64,000 nucleotides of DNA, from the NCBI GenBank assembly GCA_963693365.1, contig CAVNZM010000009.1, positions 5,394,001 to 5,458,000 of the forward strand. The letters are read 5' to 3'. The translations under genes were made by a program, and so were the position numbers. The stretch's first letter is position 1. Each line of letters starts with the position of its first letter. Positions 54,803 through 64,000 of this stretch are shown here, piece after piece. Under the pieces are notes generated by a model. That model had not been told where the DNA came from and ran no database searches. It was given only the letters and a program-made list of their open reading frames with translations. This DNA is from Amoebidium appalachense. Lineage: Eukaryota > Ichthyosporea.

Positions 54803-56315
54803 AACAAAAACAAAAAAAAACAACAGCCTTTCTAGGGTAGGGAGGTGAGGTGCGCTAGTGAACAATCCTGTCCTGCTTGGTGCTAGGCAATGGGGAGCAG
54901 GGGGTACCATAGAAAGGCAAAACTGTTGGAACATCACAACCACATAGACCCTGCACACGTGCAGTTGCCGTATATGCATCAGTGTCAGCGCGTAGTGAAG
55001 GAGAAAGAGCGAGAGAGATAAGAGACACAGAGTTAGGGAGGAATAAACAACTTGTGAGTGCTTGCCGAGTGCGAGGAATGTGCGCAGGGTGAGGGGGTGA
55101 GCGTGTGTGTGTGAGTGAGTGAGTGAACAAGTGAGTGAGTAAGCGAGCAAGTGATTGAGTGAGTGAGCGAGTGAGTGTGTTATGTTGTTAGGCTAATTTT
55201 TTTGTTAAGGGGGGAAGGGGAGGGGGGGGGGGGGGGAGGGGGAGGGGGGGGAGGGGGGGGGGGGGGGGTAACAACCAGTTCGAAGTAAGCTTCTCTCATG
55301 TTCTCAAGGCTCTTCTTGATGTCCTTGTCGATGGCAGGTGCCTGCCGCCAGTAATTGTGTCAGTGATGCATCATCACGGTGCTACACAGGTACATGAAAG
55401 CAGCTTATGCCTCAACCAGCCTCCCCTGATACCACCCCAGCCCCGCCCTACCCCACCCACACCCCACCCCCCCTTCTACACACAGGGCGTGTGGGAAGCT
55501 GGAGTGGCTGGCTGTGAGCTCCATGCAGGTGCACAACATGGGCCCCCTGGCCCTGGCCCCACCAGAAAACTGGAATGGCCTGACAGAGATGGTGCTGCCC
55601 GGGGCGTACACTCCGGGCGTGGGTGCACGCTCGGTGGAGCCTTATAACCCTGCACATCACATCCACCCGGCAGCCTTCCTGGCCAACTGCAAGAACCTGG
55701 CCAAGCTGTGCTTCTTGGGCCGGGCCACGTCATCCAGGCTGTTTGAGGATCTGCCGGTCATCCCCAGCGTGACCATGCTGATCATGACCGTGGAGGGCTA
55801 CTACGGCCACACCCTGGAAGACATCTGCGCCAAGTTTCCCAGCCTGCAGGAACTCCACCTGCACGTTTACCGCACCGCAGACGGCCATGTGTTTCTGCAC
55901 TCCATTCAGTCCTTCTCGGAGCTGCCCAAGGCCCGCTACCTGTGCTTGATTGGCCCCCGTGAAGATGAAATCGATTTAAGTTGCACATCCGTCTGCCTTG
56001 TACCCATGCACCTGATTTTGTGTTTAAAGCCCCCGGTGTGGATGGTAGTGCAGGTCAGGATGTACGTGCTGTGCTCGCGTGCTTCTATTCTTCTTTATCT
56101 GATATATCGATACCGTGTGGTGTATGAAGTGGTTGCTGCTTGTGTGTTAGTCCAAACCAGGGGTTATATGCACCGTGTTGCAATTGGTGAAATGGTCGTG
56201 CCCGGCAAGCAGCCTGCGTGGCTGATAACTCGGAGTCCCGCAGGACCTTAAGGAGGCGCTGGCACACGGCAAGCAGACCCATGACAGCTTCGACATCCAC
56301 TGCGTACGGGCCTAA
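54139..56315 (+). CDS. Leucine-rich-repeat protein (F-box/LRR-like) with an in-frame TGA
   Basis: The supported exons are 54139-54498, 55486-56053 and 56244-56315 (TAA stop). Exon 1 opens IILSDVDAAPDVTYDLASFS and holds LRR-like strands (CRELRQLRFYE, IGRLDLDVLQLDDVVVGQL, MTSLESLSIYAE). The frame then meets TGA (54382-54384) and continues open: TYGYPVLETLTRLIELALMG, YAFCLMLQ. Exon 2 continues KLEWLAVSSMQVHNMGPLAL, NLAKLCFLGRATSSRLFEDL, FPSLQELHLHVYRTADGH and ELPKARYLCLIG. The last exon ends HDSFDIHCVRA. The 5' end and possibly one middle exon are missing: exon 54139-54498 ends in phase 0 but 55486 needs two bases. The spaced L..L.L pattern suits F-box/LRR substrate receptors, but no F-box is seen. 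It may be a decaying gene, a sequencing error, or a gene with the stop inside an unrecognised intron. Confidence 0.5.
55199..55268. repeat. G-run/GGGA stretch in LRR intron
   Basis: G runs broken by single A bases (55209-55268), in the intron before exon 55486-56053. Confidence 0.8.
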
Positions 56316-56574
56316 AACACACCACAAGGCTGGCAGCAAATGGGTGCATATGAATCGGGTAGCTGGTACCACAAGTGACTATTAGTAGAGCAAGGTGTGG
56401 TTGTGAAGGGCCCGCATGAGCGTGGGTGAGGTGTGTACAGACATGATGATGTGTGCCCTGTATGGCGAGGGTAAGGAGACGAGTGAATGGCCATGCTGCA
56501 TTGTTGTTGCCCACATATGCCATGTTCTGGTGTATAGACGATATTGCATGAGCTGTATTATCCTTGGATGGTGT

Positions 56575-56990
56575 CCACACTGATGTCTTCTATCTGATTG
56601 ATTGCTATCTTAAATACTGATCCACACCAGATGTGTTTGACCGACATTTTGATGGTTTGTCCTTCTTTCACAATTTCCACGCTGATGTCTTTTTAAATTA
56701 CTGGTTTATCTTACCACGTACACACCGATGTCTTTTATCTGTTTTATTGCTGCTCCAAACAATAACCACAACAACGTCTGTTATATCTGGTTTATTGCTG
56801 CTGTTTGGCAACGGCACCCTGATGATATAGTCTTTCATCTGATTTGTTAAGGTTTGTGCCGTAAACAATATCCACACCGATCTCTTTCATCGACATTTTA
56901 TGAAACTTTGTAAATGTTCTCCTTTACCCAATTTTCACGACGATACTAAGTTATTTTCACAACGATACTAAGTTTTATTCTGTATCTTTA
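56575..56990. repeat. Degenerate 60-70-bp tandem repeat
   Basis: The pattern CCACA(C/T)(T/C)GATGTCTTTTATCTG followed by ATTGATTGCT or TTTATTGCTG recurs near 56575, 56625, 56680, 56722, 56770 and 56870, with spacing of about 50-70 bases. It is diverged, and its period is given only roughly. Confidence 0.55.
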
Positions 56991-57111
56991 TGGTTCAACG
57001 GTCCTGTTTTGCAAATCTTCGACGCCGAGGTGTTTGATCTGTTTTCTCTGCTGTGTGAGTTTTGGTCTAAGTAACCTCTGTGTTGCATTTTGGTGTGAAA
57101 AGATATATATG

Positions 57112-57341
57112 CACAGATACCGTCCCCGAATAAGAACCCCCGCCAATAAGATTTCGCCCCCGGCAAAATCGGTTTTTTTTTTAGATTCTGCCTCCCGGCA
57201 AGTTTTCGGGGTGATCTTAATGACGGACGGATGAATAGATCATACTGGATGGTAAGATTCTGACCCCGACCCTCCAAAAAAAATTAAGATTCCGCCCCCC
57301 GGCCACATTTTGGGGGGTTTCTTATTCGCGGACGGATTTGT
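57112..57341. mobile_element. MITE family member 2
   Basis: Same family as 39576-39829: left end CAGATACCGTCCCCGAATAA, interior GATTTCGCCCCCGGCAAAAT and TTCTGCCTCCCGGCAAG, right end TTCTTATTCGCGGACGG. The right terminus is mutated (GGATTTG instead of GGTATCTG), so this copy is older. Same orientation as copy 1. Confidence 0.8.
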
Positions 57342-57524
57342 ACTTCAGAACTTACATATCGTTTCCATGCCACCGTTGTCCCACACATGTGGCACCGGGT
57401 GACCTGCCCAGTGTTCGAATATTCTTGTAAATGTCAACGGTTTGGCTCTCAATGTACAGTACGGCGGGATATGCAATGAATACATTGAACTGCAATACTC
57501 TCAAGATGATGCCGGGCCATTGAG

Positions 57525-57632
57525 CCCCCCCCCCCCCCTCCCCCCCCCCCCCCCCCCCCCCCCCCCTCCCCCCCCCCCCCCCACCAACCAACCACCACCA
57601 CCACCACCACCACCACCACCACCACCACCAAT
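57525..57632. repeat. C runs followed by (CCA)n
   Basis: C runs (57525-57581) interrupted by single T bases, then about a dozen CCA units (57592-57629). Confidence 0.9.
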
Positions 57633-57841
57633 TCAATGCGGCGGCATCCACCCACCCACTCTTATAATATATGGCCACTTAAATGAATGAGAATGGAACT
57701 TCGGTGTGTTTATAATGATTGTTCAAACTTTTCGAGTAGGGCGGCAGGTGTGCGCGTGTGTTTGTGTGTACCGTGAGATGTGTGCTTGTGTGTGTGGTGG
57801 TGGTCTCGGCCCCGGCGGGCGGGGCGGGGCGGGCGGGCCGG

Positions 57842-57878
<37 letters not shown>

Positions 57879-58854
57879 ATTCAGCAAGGCTTAGCAGTCC
57901 AACACTTCTCCGTGTGTACGTATATTCGAATGTATTGGCATGATGGGCACCACACAGCCACCACAGCTGGTTTTATTTGATTGGCTGCATGCATCCATGG
58001 CACACGGCATGGCCACCCTGCCTGGGTGTGGCCCACATGCACACAAACAGGCCTAATAATGGCCACCATACATGCCCACTGACTACATCCAATCTAATAT
58101 TATCTACGCCCACACATTGATACGTCACGTGTACAGCCACACAGGCATGTAGGGGGTTACGACCAATCTACGCCCACAAAATACTTACAGCTACACAAGC
58201 ACATACTATGATTACATTCAATCTACGCAAACACATGGTCAAATTGAATACCATTCGATTTATTTAACTACAGCCCACACAGTATACAACTACCAACACA
58301 TGTTCTGCAGGTTACATTCGATCTACACCCACAATTGATACAACACAGCCATTCGATAATCCATTCACACATCACACTTCGACTATGTAGAACAAGTAAA
58401 CACTGTGACCATCCCCCCACGCGCCCAGGTCAGCGCATGGTAAACAGGGAAACTAGAGGTTGGCGCATGCCGGCACGAGTCCTGGCACCCGTTCACATGG
58501 CTGGTACACCCAGCATGATGGTCGGTTGGCTTCAAGGGCCAAAGCCTCCAACGTCTGCATAGTGAGTGAGTGTGTGTGTGTGTGTGTGTGAGTGAGTGTG
58601 TGAGTGTGTGAGTGTGTGTGAGTGTTTGGTGTGTGTGTGTGTGTGTGGGCGCTGTGCATGCATGGCCCCGACGCAAGGAAGGGAAGGTCAGACACAAAGA
58701 AGAAGTCAGACGCAGACTGCCAGTGACCGGCTAAGCCACCTCACATCGATGGCCAACTAGTATTTGTTACCATCTGTCTAGTGCTTGTGTTACGGGAAAG
58801 AAAAAAAAAGCACACCATACACTGCAATTGTGTTCTGCATGAAATGAAGCCCGG

Positions 58855-59628
58855 TGCATGTGTGCCCGTGTGCCTGCATCTATGCTGCCATGTGCATGCA
58901 TCTATGCTGCCATGTGCATGCATCTATGCTGCCATGTGCATGCATCGATGCTGCCATGTGCATGCATCTATGCTGTGTGCTGCCATGTGCATGCATCTAT
59001 GCTGCCATGTGCATGCATCTATGCTGCCATGTGCATGCATCTATGCTGCCATGTGCATGCATCTATGCTGCCATGTGCATGCATCTATGCTGCCATGTGC
59101 ATGCATCGATGCTGCCATGTGCATGCATCTATGCTGTGTGCTGCCATGTGCATGCATCTATGCTGCCATGTGCATGCATCTATGCTGCCATGTGCATGCA
59201 TCTATGCTGCCATGTGCATGCATCGATGCTGCCATGTGCATGCATCTATGCTGCCATGTGCATGCATCTATGCTGCCATGTGCATGCATCTATGCTGTGT
59301 GCTGCCATGTGCATGCATCTATGCTGTGTGCTGCCATGTGCATGCATCTATGCTGCCATGTGCATGCATCTATGCTGCCATGTGCGTGCATCTATGCTGT
59401 GTGCTGCCATGTGCATGCATCTATGCTGTGTGCTGCCATGTGCATGCATCTATGCTGCCATGTGCATGCATCTATGCTGCCATGTGCATGCACCTATGCT
59501 GCCATGTGCCTGCATCTAGGCTGCCATGTGCATGCACCTATGCTGCCATGTGCCTGCATCTAGGCTGCCATGTGCATGCATCTATGCTGCCATGTGCATG
59601 CATCTATGCTGTGTGCTGTAGGGTACAG
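58855..59628 (+). repeat. 22-bp minisatellite (CATCTATGCTGCCATGTGCA + TG)
   Basis: About 32 head-to-tail units. The variants are regular: CATCGATG in place of CATCTATG; CACCTATG and CATCTAGG near the right end; and a TGTGTGC insertion giving longer units at roughly every third to sixth position. Because 22 is not a multiple of three, all three frames stay open and produce spurious CMHLCCHVHASMLP peptides; it is not a gene. Confidence 0.95.
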
Positions 59629-59976
59629 CCATACCATGTGGTGGGTCGCTGGCATCGATCTCCCACGTGTCCCACACGGTGCCCTCCAGACTGCCCGTGT
59701 CGTCCCTGCCCCCCTGTCAGCACACACACAGCCAGCCATGCAGCACACTACCACACACCCTGAATAGCGACACCCATCTCACTCAGACACACACCCCTCC
59801 ACCTCCCTTGAATCATCTCTCACCTGGCCCACGACCACACTGGTCTCATGCACCCGCCCACTCGATCCCCACATCCATATAACCACACAGAGAGCAAGAA
59901 AGAAAAGCCACACAAGCCATTTGTGGTACCTTGATCGCCCCCTCCCCCCCCCCCCTCCCCCACACCCACAGTCCAC

Positions 59977-60446
59977 CTACTCGTCCTGCGGCAGCTGGTC
60001 CTCTCCAAATATGGCCTGCAGGGACGGCACGTCCTCCTGCCCTGCAGGGCCCACCCATGGCTGGCCCCAGCCCAGCACCAGCCCGTCCAGCCCCATCAGG
60101 GCTCTCTTTCTGCTGCGCACCTCCTGTGCACCCAGCAGCCGTGCGGACATGCCTGGCCCCTCCTCTTCAACCCCCTCCAATACGGGCAGGCCATCCAATA
60201 GCCCAGGCCCTGTCTCTGTGTCCGTGCCCAGGGGGGGAAGGGCGGGGGTTGAAAACGGCTGGGGCGGGGGCGCAGGTTGGGGTTGGGGCGGAGGTGGAGG
60301 TGGGTGTGGGTGGTGGCCGTTTGTGAGCAGGTAGCCATTGGGGGGCAGGGGGGTGGGGGCCATCAGATCACTGGCCGGCAGGGTTGGAAGGTCCCAGCCA
60401 GTCCCCACCATGCGGTAGAGGTCTGCGGGGGAGGGGCCCTGCATGT

Positions 60447-60495
<49 letters not shown>

Positions 60496-60684
60496 TGGTG
60501 GTTATAGTTGTGGTGGTGGTGGGGATGTGAGTGAGCAATCGAAGTTGGCTGGCTGCACAGTGCATGCAGCTAACCCATTAAGGGTACGCGCACATGCCTG
60601 GCCCCACATCTGGATATGCACTTTCATGCATGCGTGACCCTGATAATGTGACTAACTCATGACAACGTGCCCCCTGCCCCCCCA

Positions 60685-60720
<36 letters not shown>

Positions 60721-60896
60721 ACCACACACACACACACACACACACACAAATCCAAGGAGCTCTTGCCCCCGGTGAATTCTAATCAAGCACAAAGACACAG
60801 TGTCCGTCATAAAGGTGGCCAAGCTAGCTCTGAGATGGTATAAAAGCATACATATTCATGCAGTTATGGTGCAGCCATGTGTCTGTGTCTGTGTGT

Positions 60897-60946
<50 letters not shown>

Positions 60947-62360
60947 ACACCTGGTCGACCACGTGCAGGGGCCTTGCCAGGGCGGCCATGTGGCGGGCCA
61001 GGTCCTGGTGGCGGGGAAAGCGGCGGGTGCAGTGGGGGCACTTGTGCTTGTAGCGCGCCTCGGGAGTGTGCACGTACAGCATGTGGTTGCTGAGGCTGCC
61101 CTTGGACCCGAAGCTCTGCGGACCCGCTGTGTTAGCAATCGGTTAGGGGAAGAGGGCAGCAGCAGCAGGCAGGCCACCCATGCACGAGGAGGGCATGGAC
61201 AGCAGGCACATGGCACACGGCACACGGCACACGGCACAACCGAAGAAGGGTTGGCATACAAGCAGAAAAGACATGGCACACAGGCACATAGAGGGCATGG
61301 CACACAGGCACATAGAGGGCATGGCACACAGGCACATAGAGGGCATGGCACACAGGCACATAGAGGGCATGGCACAGGCACATAGAGGGCATGGCACACA
61401 GGCACATAGAGGGCATGGCACAGGCACATAGAGGGCATGGCACAGGCACATAGAGGGCATGGCACACAGGCACATAGAGGGCATGGCACAGGCACATAGA
61501 GGGCATGGCACAGGCACATAGAGGGCATGGCACAGGCACATAGAGGGCATGGCACACAGGCACATAGAGGGCATGGCACACAGGCACATAGAGGGCATGG
61601 CACACAGGCACATAGAGGGCATGGCACAGGCACATAGAGGGCATGGCACAGGCACATAGAGGGCATGGCACAGGCACATAGAGGGCATGGCACAGGCACA
61701 TAGAGGGCATGGCACACAGGCACATAGAGGGCATGGCACAGGCACATAGAGGGCATGGCACACAGGCACATAGAGGGCATGGCACACAGGCACATAGAGG
61801 GCATGGCACACAGGCACATAGAGGGCATGGCACACAGGCACATAGAGGGCATGGCACACAGGCACATAGAGGGCATGGCACACAGGCACATAGCACATAC
61901 CTTCCCACAGTCGGCATGGGGGCACAGGTAGGGGGTGACTCGCTGGTGCACCTGCATGCACCCCTGTCAACATGAATGCCTGCCCCCCCCCCCCCCCCCC
62001 CTCTCCCTCTGCCACTCAGCCTCCCCCCTCCCTCCCCTCCCCCCCTCCCCCCCTGAAAAGGGGATCCCCGGGTCACCTTTAATGCAGCATGGCGCACTGC
62101 ATGCAATACCACACCACCCTTAGAAGTGCCCTACCTACTGGCCTGCCGTGCACATCAACACAGCATGGCCACCATGCCCCACACACTGACAAGTTGGCCC
62201 GTACCCGAGGTTATACACGAGGGTACACAATGACACACACGTACATGGCCACAAGCACACAACACAAAGGGTCAAACACGCATCACAAAGCCATGTGCAC
62301 ATACACACAGACACAAGCACGCAAACACAAGTAAACACCCCTCCCCCTCCCCTCCCACGC

Positions 62361-62396
<36 letters not shown>

Positions 62397-63013
62397 ACGC
62401 AAGGAGAGAGAGAAAGAGAGAGACATATACACCAGCACACCCACACTACATGCAGACACATACGTCCACAGACAAACAGACACAAACACACATAAGTCCA
62501 CACCCATACCCACATGCACATGCACGTACACACGATACACACACACACACACAAACCCAGTCGAACACACAGATGAACTCACACACACAAGTCCACAGGC
62601 AGCCACACACCAAGCCTCCCCCGCCCCCCCTCCTCACACACACCCACACGTCAACCCGGGCACGCGTGACATCACACACCCACGCCCACGCATCCACCCG
62701 CACGCCCCTTCCCCTCACCCCCCCCTTCCCTTCCCCCCAGGCCCCTTCCCAAGAAGAAGAAAAAAAAAAAGAAAAAAAAAAAAAAAAGGGGGGGGGGGGG
62801 GGGGGGGGGGAACACCGACATGCACAGACGTTCACACGGAACACACATCACACGGCTAACATGCAGACGCCCCCCCACCCGCCCCCCTCTCCCCTCTCAC
62901 AGGGAGAGTAAAAAACAAACAAACAAACACACACCCACCTGGGCATAGTGCTTCTGGACTTGAGCCCGGCGGGTGAACGATGCAGAACAGCCGCTCACAA
63001 AGCACGTGAATAT
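59977..63013 (-). CDS. C2H2 zinc-finger protein (TFIIIA-like fingers), 5' end off the window
   Basis: The exons are 63013-62939, 61951-61901, 61115-60951 and 60438-59977, all phase 0 at each junction, giving 250 residues visible and a TAG stop at 59979-59977. The fingers are FTCFVSGCSASFTRRAQVQK (C-X4-C, then H-X4-H); YLCPHADCGK joined across an intron to SFGSKGSLSNHMLYVH; and HKCPHCTRRFPRHQDLARH (C-X2-C). The C-X4-C spacing and YxCP..CGKSF pattern resemble TFIIIA-type or related DNA/RNA-binding fingers. The C-terminal 154 residues are Pro-rich (GPSPADLYRMVGTGWDLP, PPNGYLLTNGHHPHPPPP) and end AIFGEDQLPQDE, an acidic tail that may act as an activation segment. It is likely a nuclear transcription factor. 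More N-terminal exons should lie beyond base 64000. The exon 3 donor touches a (GT)n array. Confidence 0.8.
60687..60748. repeat. C run plus (CA)n in zinc-finger intron
   Basis: C33 (60688-60720) then (CA)n (60722-60748), in the intron between the last two zinc-finger exons. Confidence 0.88.
60880..60950. repeat. (GT)n whose edge touches the zinc-finger exon 61115-60951
   Basis: The plus strand is (GT)n ending GTGTGCACAC at the exon border; the coding strand reads GACCAG then GTGTGCACACACACACACAC. Confidence 0.88.
61264..61895 (+). repeat. 24/22-bp minisatellite (GGCACATAGAGGGCATGGCA family)
   Basis: About 27 units made of GGCACATAGAGGGCATGGCA plus either CA-CA or CA, so that 24-bp and 22-bp units alternate irregularly. 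It fills the intron between zinc-finger exons 61951-61901 and 61115-60951, ending six bases before the exon donor. It is the reverse complement of the shorter array at 22741-22990. Confidence 0.95.
62750..62810. repeat. A run joined to G run
   Basis: A-rich tract (62760-62787) followed directly by G23, in the zinc-finger intron; the one clear junction where A rather than T or GT precedes G. Confidence 0.85.
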
Positions 63014-63081
63014 CTGTGGAAGGGAGAGGAGTCAGTGAGAGCATGGGTGATGAAACAGGAGTCATGAAAGTGGGCAAGTGG

Positions 63082-63082
<1 letters not shown>

Positions 63083-63174
<92 letters not shown>

Positions 63175-63190
63175 TGAGTGAGTGAGTGAG
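63083..63190. repeat. (GT)n microsatellite upstream of first visible zinc-finger exon
   Basis: About 45 GT units then (GTGA)n. More GT-rich DNA follows to 63800, including 63695-63770. No further zinc-finger exon was recognised in 63014-64000. Confidence 0.9.
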
Positions 63191-63508
63191 TGTGTGTGCG
63201 TGTTCGTGTGTGTCATGAATGCATGTGAGCAAGTTTAAGTATGCATAGGTGTGTGCGTGTATGTTCGTGTACTGGGTGTGTGTGTGTTTATCTGTATAGG
63301 CGTATGGGTAGAGTCTGCGAACGCATTCGTGAGTGATTGGTGTGTGTGTGTGTGCCTGTGTGTGTGTGTCTGTCTGACTGTCTGTCTGTGTGTGTGCGCG
63401 CGCGTGTGTGTGTGTGCCTGTGTGTGTCTGTCTGACTGTCTGACTGTCGGTCTGTGTGTGTGTGTGTGTGCGTGTGTGTGTGTGTGTGCCTGTGTGTGTC
63501 TGTCGGTC

Positions 63509-63549
<41 letters not shown>

Positions 63550-63550
63550 T

Positions 63551-63587
<37 letters not shown>

Positions 63588-63690
63588 CGCGCGCACACAC
63601 ACATGTGCATGTGTGTATGTGTGTGTGTCTGTGTCTGTTTGGTTGTGCATGTGTGTCCGTCCTGTCCGTGTGGGCATGCACGTGTTTGTC

Positions 63691-63777
<87 letters not shown>

Positions 63778-64000
63778 TGTGTGTGTTCAGGTGCACACCT
63801 GGGCCCGTGTGTGTGAGCGCGCATATTGATGGTGACTGTACGTGTAGATGGGTGTACACACCTGAAATCTTCACTTAAAGTGTATTCAGCTTGACACGTG
63901 CACGCAGGGAGAGGCACGTTGTGTTTGAGTATGGAAGGAGGCGAGGAAGGGAGGAGGGAGGGGAGGGGGGGGGGGGGGGGGAGGGGGGCGGGGAGAGAGG

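Larger units (their letters stand above)
56316..58840. other. Intergenic stretch, no gene recognised
   Basis: Mostly AT-moderate unique sequence with repeated ACACCGATGTCTTT/CACGCTGATGTCTTT-type short motifs between about 56570 and 56960, one MITE copy, C runs plus (CCA)n at 57525-57630, a G run (57843-57873) and scattered GT repeats near 58565-58650. No exon series is visible. Confidence 0.5.

Noticed and set aside
58855-59628. CRISPR array
   Set aside because: Units are contiguous with no unique spacers, and the genome is clearly eukaryotic.
58781-59763. Cys/His/Met-rich repetitive protein or metallothionein-like gene
   Set aside because: All three plus frames are open because the 22-bp unit lacks stops; it is a minisatellite, not a coding sequence.
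60824-62112. Cys-rich repetitive open frames over the 24/22-bp array on the minus strand
   Set aside because: The array is intronic: exons 61951-61901 and 61115-60951 of the zinc-finger gene splice around it in phase.

Overview
This window is nuclear DNA from an intron-rich eukaryote. Protein-coding genes can be assembled only by joining short exons across GT-AG introns, and I found no polycistronic or bacterial-type gene arrangement. RPL7A and a small HMG/YABBY-like protein resemble those of algae, plants and unicellular eukaryotes, and LARP1 is close to both animal and plant versions. TATA boxes and AATAAA/ATTAAA poly(A) signals are visible. I cannot name the species. An alga or a unicellular relative of animals and fungi would both fit.

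Layout, left to right. 0.66-7.28 kb (minus): a Spinster-like MFS transporter with ten in-phase exons, its 3' end missing off the left edge. 9.48-10.46 kb (minus): a small two-exon protein of unknown function. 11.0-13.1 kb: pyrimidine-rich low-complexity DNA. 13.70-14.65 kb (plus): a 67-residue HMG/YABBY-like chromatin protein. 16.46-16.54 kb (minus): a possible orphan last exon. 17.30-31.86 kb (minus): a 20-exon LARP1 gene carrying the La motif and the DM15 region; its introns hold a nested DNA transposon, a recently copied 188-bp repeat and minisatellites. 35.69-37.58 kb (minus): ribosomal protein L7A. 38.5-39.8 kb: MITE-like elements. 40.9-50.6 kb (minus): a coiled-coil gene region containing a tandem partial duplication, with the duplicated promoters preserved. 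51.2-53.3 kb (plus): a BTB/KCTD plus beta-propeller gene, head to head with the coiled-coil gene. 54.1-56.3 kb (plus): a leucine-rich-repeat gene with an in-frame TGA. 58.9-59.6 kb: a 22-bp minisatellite. 59.98-63.01 kb (minus): a C2H2 zinc-finger gene running off the right edge.

The genes do not form one pathway. They look like independent housekeeping and regulatory genes: translation (RPL7A, and LARP1 as a regulator of ribosomal-protein mRNAs), chromatin or transcription (HMG-like, zinc finger), transport (MFS), and ubiquitin-ligase adaptor candidates (KCTD-like, LRR).

The most striking property of the window is its non-coding DNA. It is saturated with (GT)n/(CA)n arrays and with G or C homopolymers of 20-69 bases, often joined with a fixed polarity ((GT)n or Tn followed by Gn). 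In several introns the splice site itself is the first or last unit of the array. Homopolymer length is uncertain in any assembly, and at least two reading-frame problems here lie at C/G runs. I did not find a clear novel defence, CRISPR-like or biosynthetic system.
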